Of a DNA stretch of 64,000 bases, positions 62,420 to 64,000 are shown piece by piece. The stretch comes from Toxoplasma gondii ME49. Lineage: Eukaryota > Apicomplexa > Conoidasida > Eucoccidiorida > Sarcocystidae. Made by a program: the position numbers and the translations under genes. The number at the start of each line of letters is the position of its first letter. Position 1 is the first letter of the stretch. The notes beneath the pieces are model-generated. The model ran no database searches. It worked only from the letters and a program-made list of their open reading frames with translations, and was not told where the DNA came from. The stretch covers positions 4,045,788-4,109,787 of the forward strand of contig NC_031478.1 of assembly GCF_000006565.2 (NCBI RefSeq). The letters run 5' to 3'.

Positions 62420-64000
62420 TCAGGAGACTATCGTTCCTCCGACGAAGAGTTTTTGGTCGAATGATGTTTTGTTTGATGCCACCGCATCACTCTCTGGAGT
62501 CTCCTTCCTCGCTTGGCGGATTAGCTGAGCCACCTCATTGAGGAGACCAGCCGGGGCAAGGAATCGGTCGACAAAGGCTGATGCAATCCTGACGTACTCC
62601 TCGGGTGCTCCTCTAAAACTGCCGACCTCACCAGCGAAGCGCACGATCTGAAAGCGAGCCTCAGCTTCCTCCTCACTCAGATGCTGCCCAGCGTTCTTTG
62701 CAGCGGACTTGAGAGCATGTAGCCTCTCCTCATAAGTACCCAGTAGCTGTTGAGGACCCGAACCCTGTATTCCGACAGAGTTCGCGCATAGGGAGACAAT
62801 AGCACCCAAGGCTCTTCGGTCAGACGCCAACAGGGCCAGCAACTCAAACACAGTTAGCCCGGGAACACGCCTGACGAACTGACTCATCCCCCCTGAGTTC
62901 CCAACCATCGTCACACCATCCACCAATATGCAAACCAGAACTGCGTCAAGTACAAGCTTCTTCAACTCCAAGTCTCCCATTCCGGGAAGAAGGCCCGGCT
63001 TGAAGAGCAGGCCCGACCGGAACAACAGATCTGGCTGGATCAAAAGCTCAGGCTTCAACAGAAGTGCCTTCAACGCGAAGGCCTTCAACAGCAGTGGCTT
63101 CTTGTCAAGAATCATGCTCGCTACGGGACCTGCAAGCTGAAGCGGCACTAAAACGTACTTGAAGAATGCTTTGCCAAGCGCGACGCAAGCAATTTTCGAC
63201 TCAATCAGTGCCTCCAGGTCACCGAGAAGGCTCAGAAGGCCTCCCATGTCGCCGTCTAAGAAGTCACTGTCAGTCGCGGCGCGATTGCCTTCAATGCCTT
63301 CGATGTCGTTTCCCACTGCCTGTCGTGCCGTCATCATCATTCGTGCCACTTCTTGCGTCAGTCCAGTAGGGCTCAGAAACTGGTCAACAAACTCAGCTGC
63401 CCGACTGGCGTACTCTTCTTCAGCGCCTTCTTGCCTGCCGACCTCTCGCGCAAACCTGATAATCAGTGACCTCGCATCCTCCTCCGCACCCGCAGCTGTG
63501 ATGTCGGGCTCTCCCTCAGAGTTCACGGACTCCCAAGAGGCCGCCTCGGCGCCTTGAGCCTTCAGTTCATCAGTGCCCATCGCCCCCAACAAGCCGTCCA
63601 GGCCTCCACCGGACAAACTTGATAGGAGCATCAGAAGTTGGCCAGGGTCCAGTGTCACCAGTTTCTCGATCAGCAACAGCGGGATGTTCCACAGAGAGGC
63701 ACCGAACATGGGCTTCAGTCCTGCAATCACCTTGGGCGCCAGAACTGCAGCCAGGAGAAGCTTCTTCAACTCCAAGTCTCCCATTCCGGGAAGAAGGCCC
63801 GGCTTGAAGAGCAGGCCCGACCGGAACAACAGATCTGGCTGGATCAAAAGCTCAGGCTTCAACAGAAGTGCCTTCAACGCGAAGGCCTTCAACAGCAGTG
63901 GCTTCTTGTCAAGAATCATGCTCGCTACGGGACCTGCAAGCTGAAGCGGCACTAAAACGTACTTTGAAGAATGCTTTTGCCAAGCGCGACGCAAGCAATT
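62420..64000 (-). CDS. Leu-rich tandem-repeat protein, 5' end outside window, frame broken near edge
   Basis: The frame runs on the minus strand from near 63994 to a TGA at 62420, about 524 codons. It has two diverged halves. Each begins with a Leu-rich block (KPLLLKAFALKALLLKPELL; LLFKPGLLPGMGDLELKK) and ends with a helical motif: RFAREVGRQEGAEEEYASRA in one half and RFAGEVGSFRGAPEEYVRIA in the other. The Leu-rich block is identical between halves at DNA level, whereas the rest has diverged. The gene clearly continues beyond 64000. Relative to the inner copy, the outer copy has two single-base insertions that shift the frame, so the apparent start residues near 63994 are not a real N-terminus. 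No transmembrane prediction is certain, though the Leu-rich block is amphipathic to hydrophobic. The family is not recognised. Confidence 0.6.
   Translation of the reverse strand, partial: NCLRRAWQKHSSKYVLVPLQLAGPVASMILDKKPLLLKAFALKALLLKPELLIQPDLLFRSGLLFKPGLLPGMGDLELKKLLLAAVLAPKVIAGLKPMFGASLWNIPLLLIEKLVTLDPGQLLMLLSSLSGGGLDGLLGAMGTDELKAQGAEAASWESVNSEGEPDITAAGAEEDARSLIIRFAREVGRQEGAEEEYASRAAEFVDQFLSPTGLTQEVARMMMTARQAVGNDIEGIEGNRAATDSDFLDGDMGGLLSLLGDLEALIESKIACVALGKAFFKYVLVPLQLAGPVASMILDKKPLLLKAFALKALLLKPELLIQPDLLFRSGLLFKPGLLPGMGDLELKKLVLDAVLVCILVDGVTMVGNSGGMSQFVRRVPGLTVFELLALLASDRRALGAIVSLCANSVGIQGSGPQQLLGTYEERLHALKSAAKNAGQHLSEEEAEARFQIVRFAGEVGSFRGAPEEYVRIASAFVDRFLAPAGLLNEVAQLIRQARKETPESDAVASNKTSFDQKLFVGGTIVS
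62954..63194 (-). repeat. 241-bp direct repeat, inner copy
   Basis: Aligned by eye, this block matches 63758-64000 without substitution and with only two one-base length differences. It encodes the Leu-rich block of the repeat gene. Confidence 0.9.
63758..64000 (-). repeat. 243-bp direct repeat, outer copy, with two one-base insertions
   Basis: Starts 804 bp (268 codons) from the inner copy. An extra T occurs in GTACTTTG (GTACTTG in the inner copy) and another in GCTTTTGCC (GCTTTGCC in the inner copy). The copy reaches the last base of the window, so its true end is unknown. Confidence 0.9.

Noticed and set aside
63160..63955. Plus-strand frames of 105-132 codons over the repeat gene
   Set aside because: Duplicated shadows of the minus-strand Leu-rich repeats; both copies appear because the DNA is repeated.

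Overview
This window looks like nuclear DNA of a coccidian apicomplexan of the Toxoplasma/Neospora/Hammondia type. The evidence is many short, phase-consistent exons with CT-rich introns, (AT)n microsatellites in introns and intergenic DNA, the coccidian promoter word TGCATGC, and conserved eukaryotic proteins swollen by low-complexity insertions. I saw no bacterial operons, CRISPR arrays, insertion sequences, rRNA or convincing tRNA genes. All gene models come from reading splice signals by eye, with the reading phase checked across each junction.

Left half (1-28 kb). The 3' part of a patatin-like lipase (+, ends 8480) faces a JMJD5/KDM8-type JmjC oxygenase (-, 15627-10393). The oxygenase diverges, across a 2.2 kb promoter region with TGCATGC words, from a MOCS3/UBA4-type sulfur-carrier activating enzyme (+, 17856-23964). 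The latter carries an E1-like ThiF domain, two Cys pairs and a C-terminal rhodanese. It converges on a single-exon gene (-, 27894-25996) encoding a C2-like beta-rich domain and a Lys/Glu-rich tail.

Middle (28-47.5 kb). Low-complexity tracts become rarer and gene spacing is wide. A complete MNS1-like TPH coiled-coil protein (-, 38867-35765) is a predicted axoneme component. It is followed by a small protein that is almost only an alpha-adaptin appendage (-, 42873-41394) and by an unrecognised membrane-anchored coiled-coil protein (-, 46515-43941). Weaker candidate exons occur at 31.9-32.8 kb (+, possibly HORMA-like), 40.4-41.1 kb (+) and 47.0-47.5 kb (-).

Right end (47.5-64 kb). A ten-exon gene (+, 52702-61189) of unknown function has a short helical N-terminus and one 4.1 kb exon encoding a largely disordered 1,370-residue tail. 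It converges on a Leu-rich tandem-repeat gene (-, from beyond 64000 to 62420). That gene contains a 241-bp block duplicated almost perfectly 804 bp apart, and two one-base insertions in the outer copy break the frame at the window edge.

The genes do not form one pathway. Recognisable themes are lipid turnover (patatin), protein hydroxylation (JMJD5), Urm1/tRNA thiolation (UBA4), flagellar assembly (MNS1) and clathrin-adaptor interactions (appendage protein).
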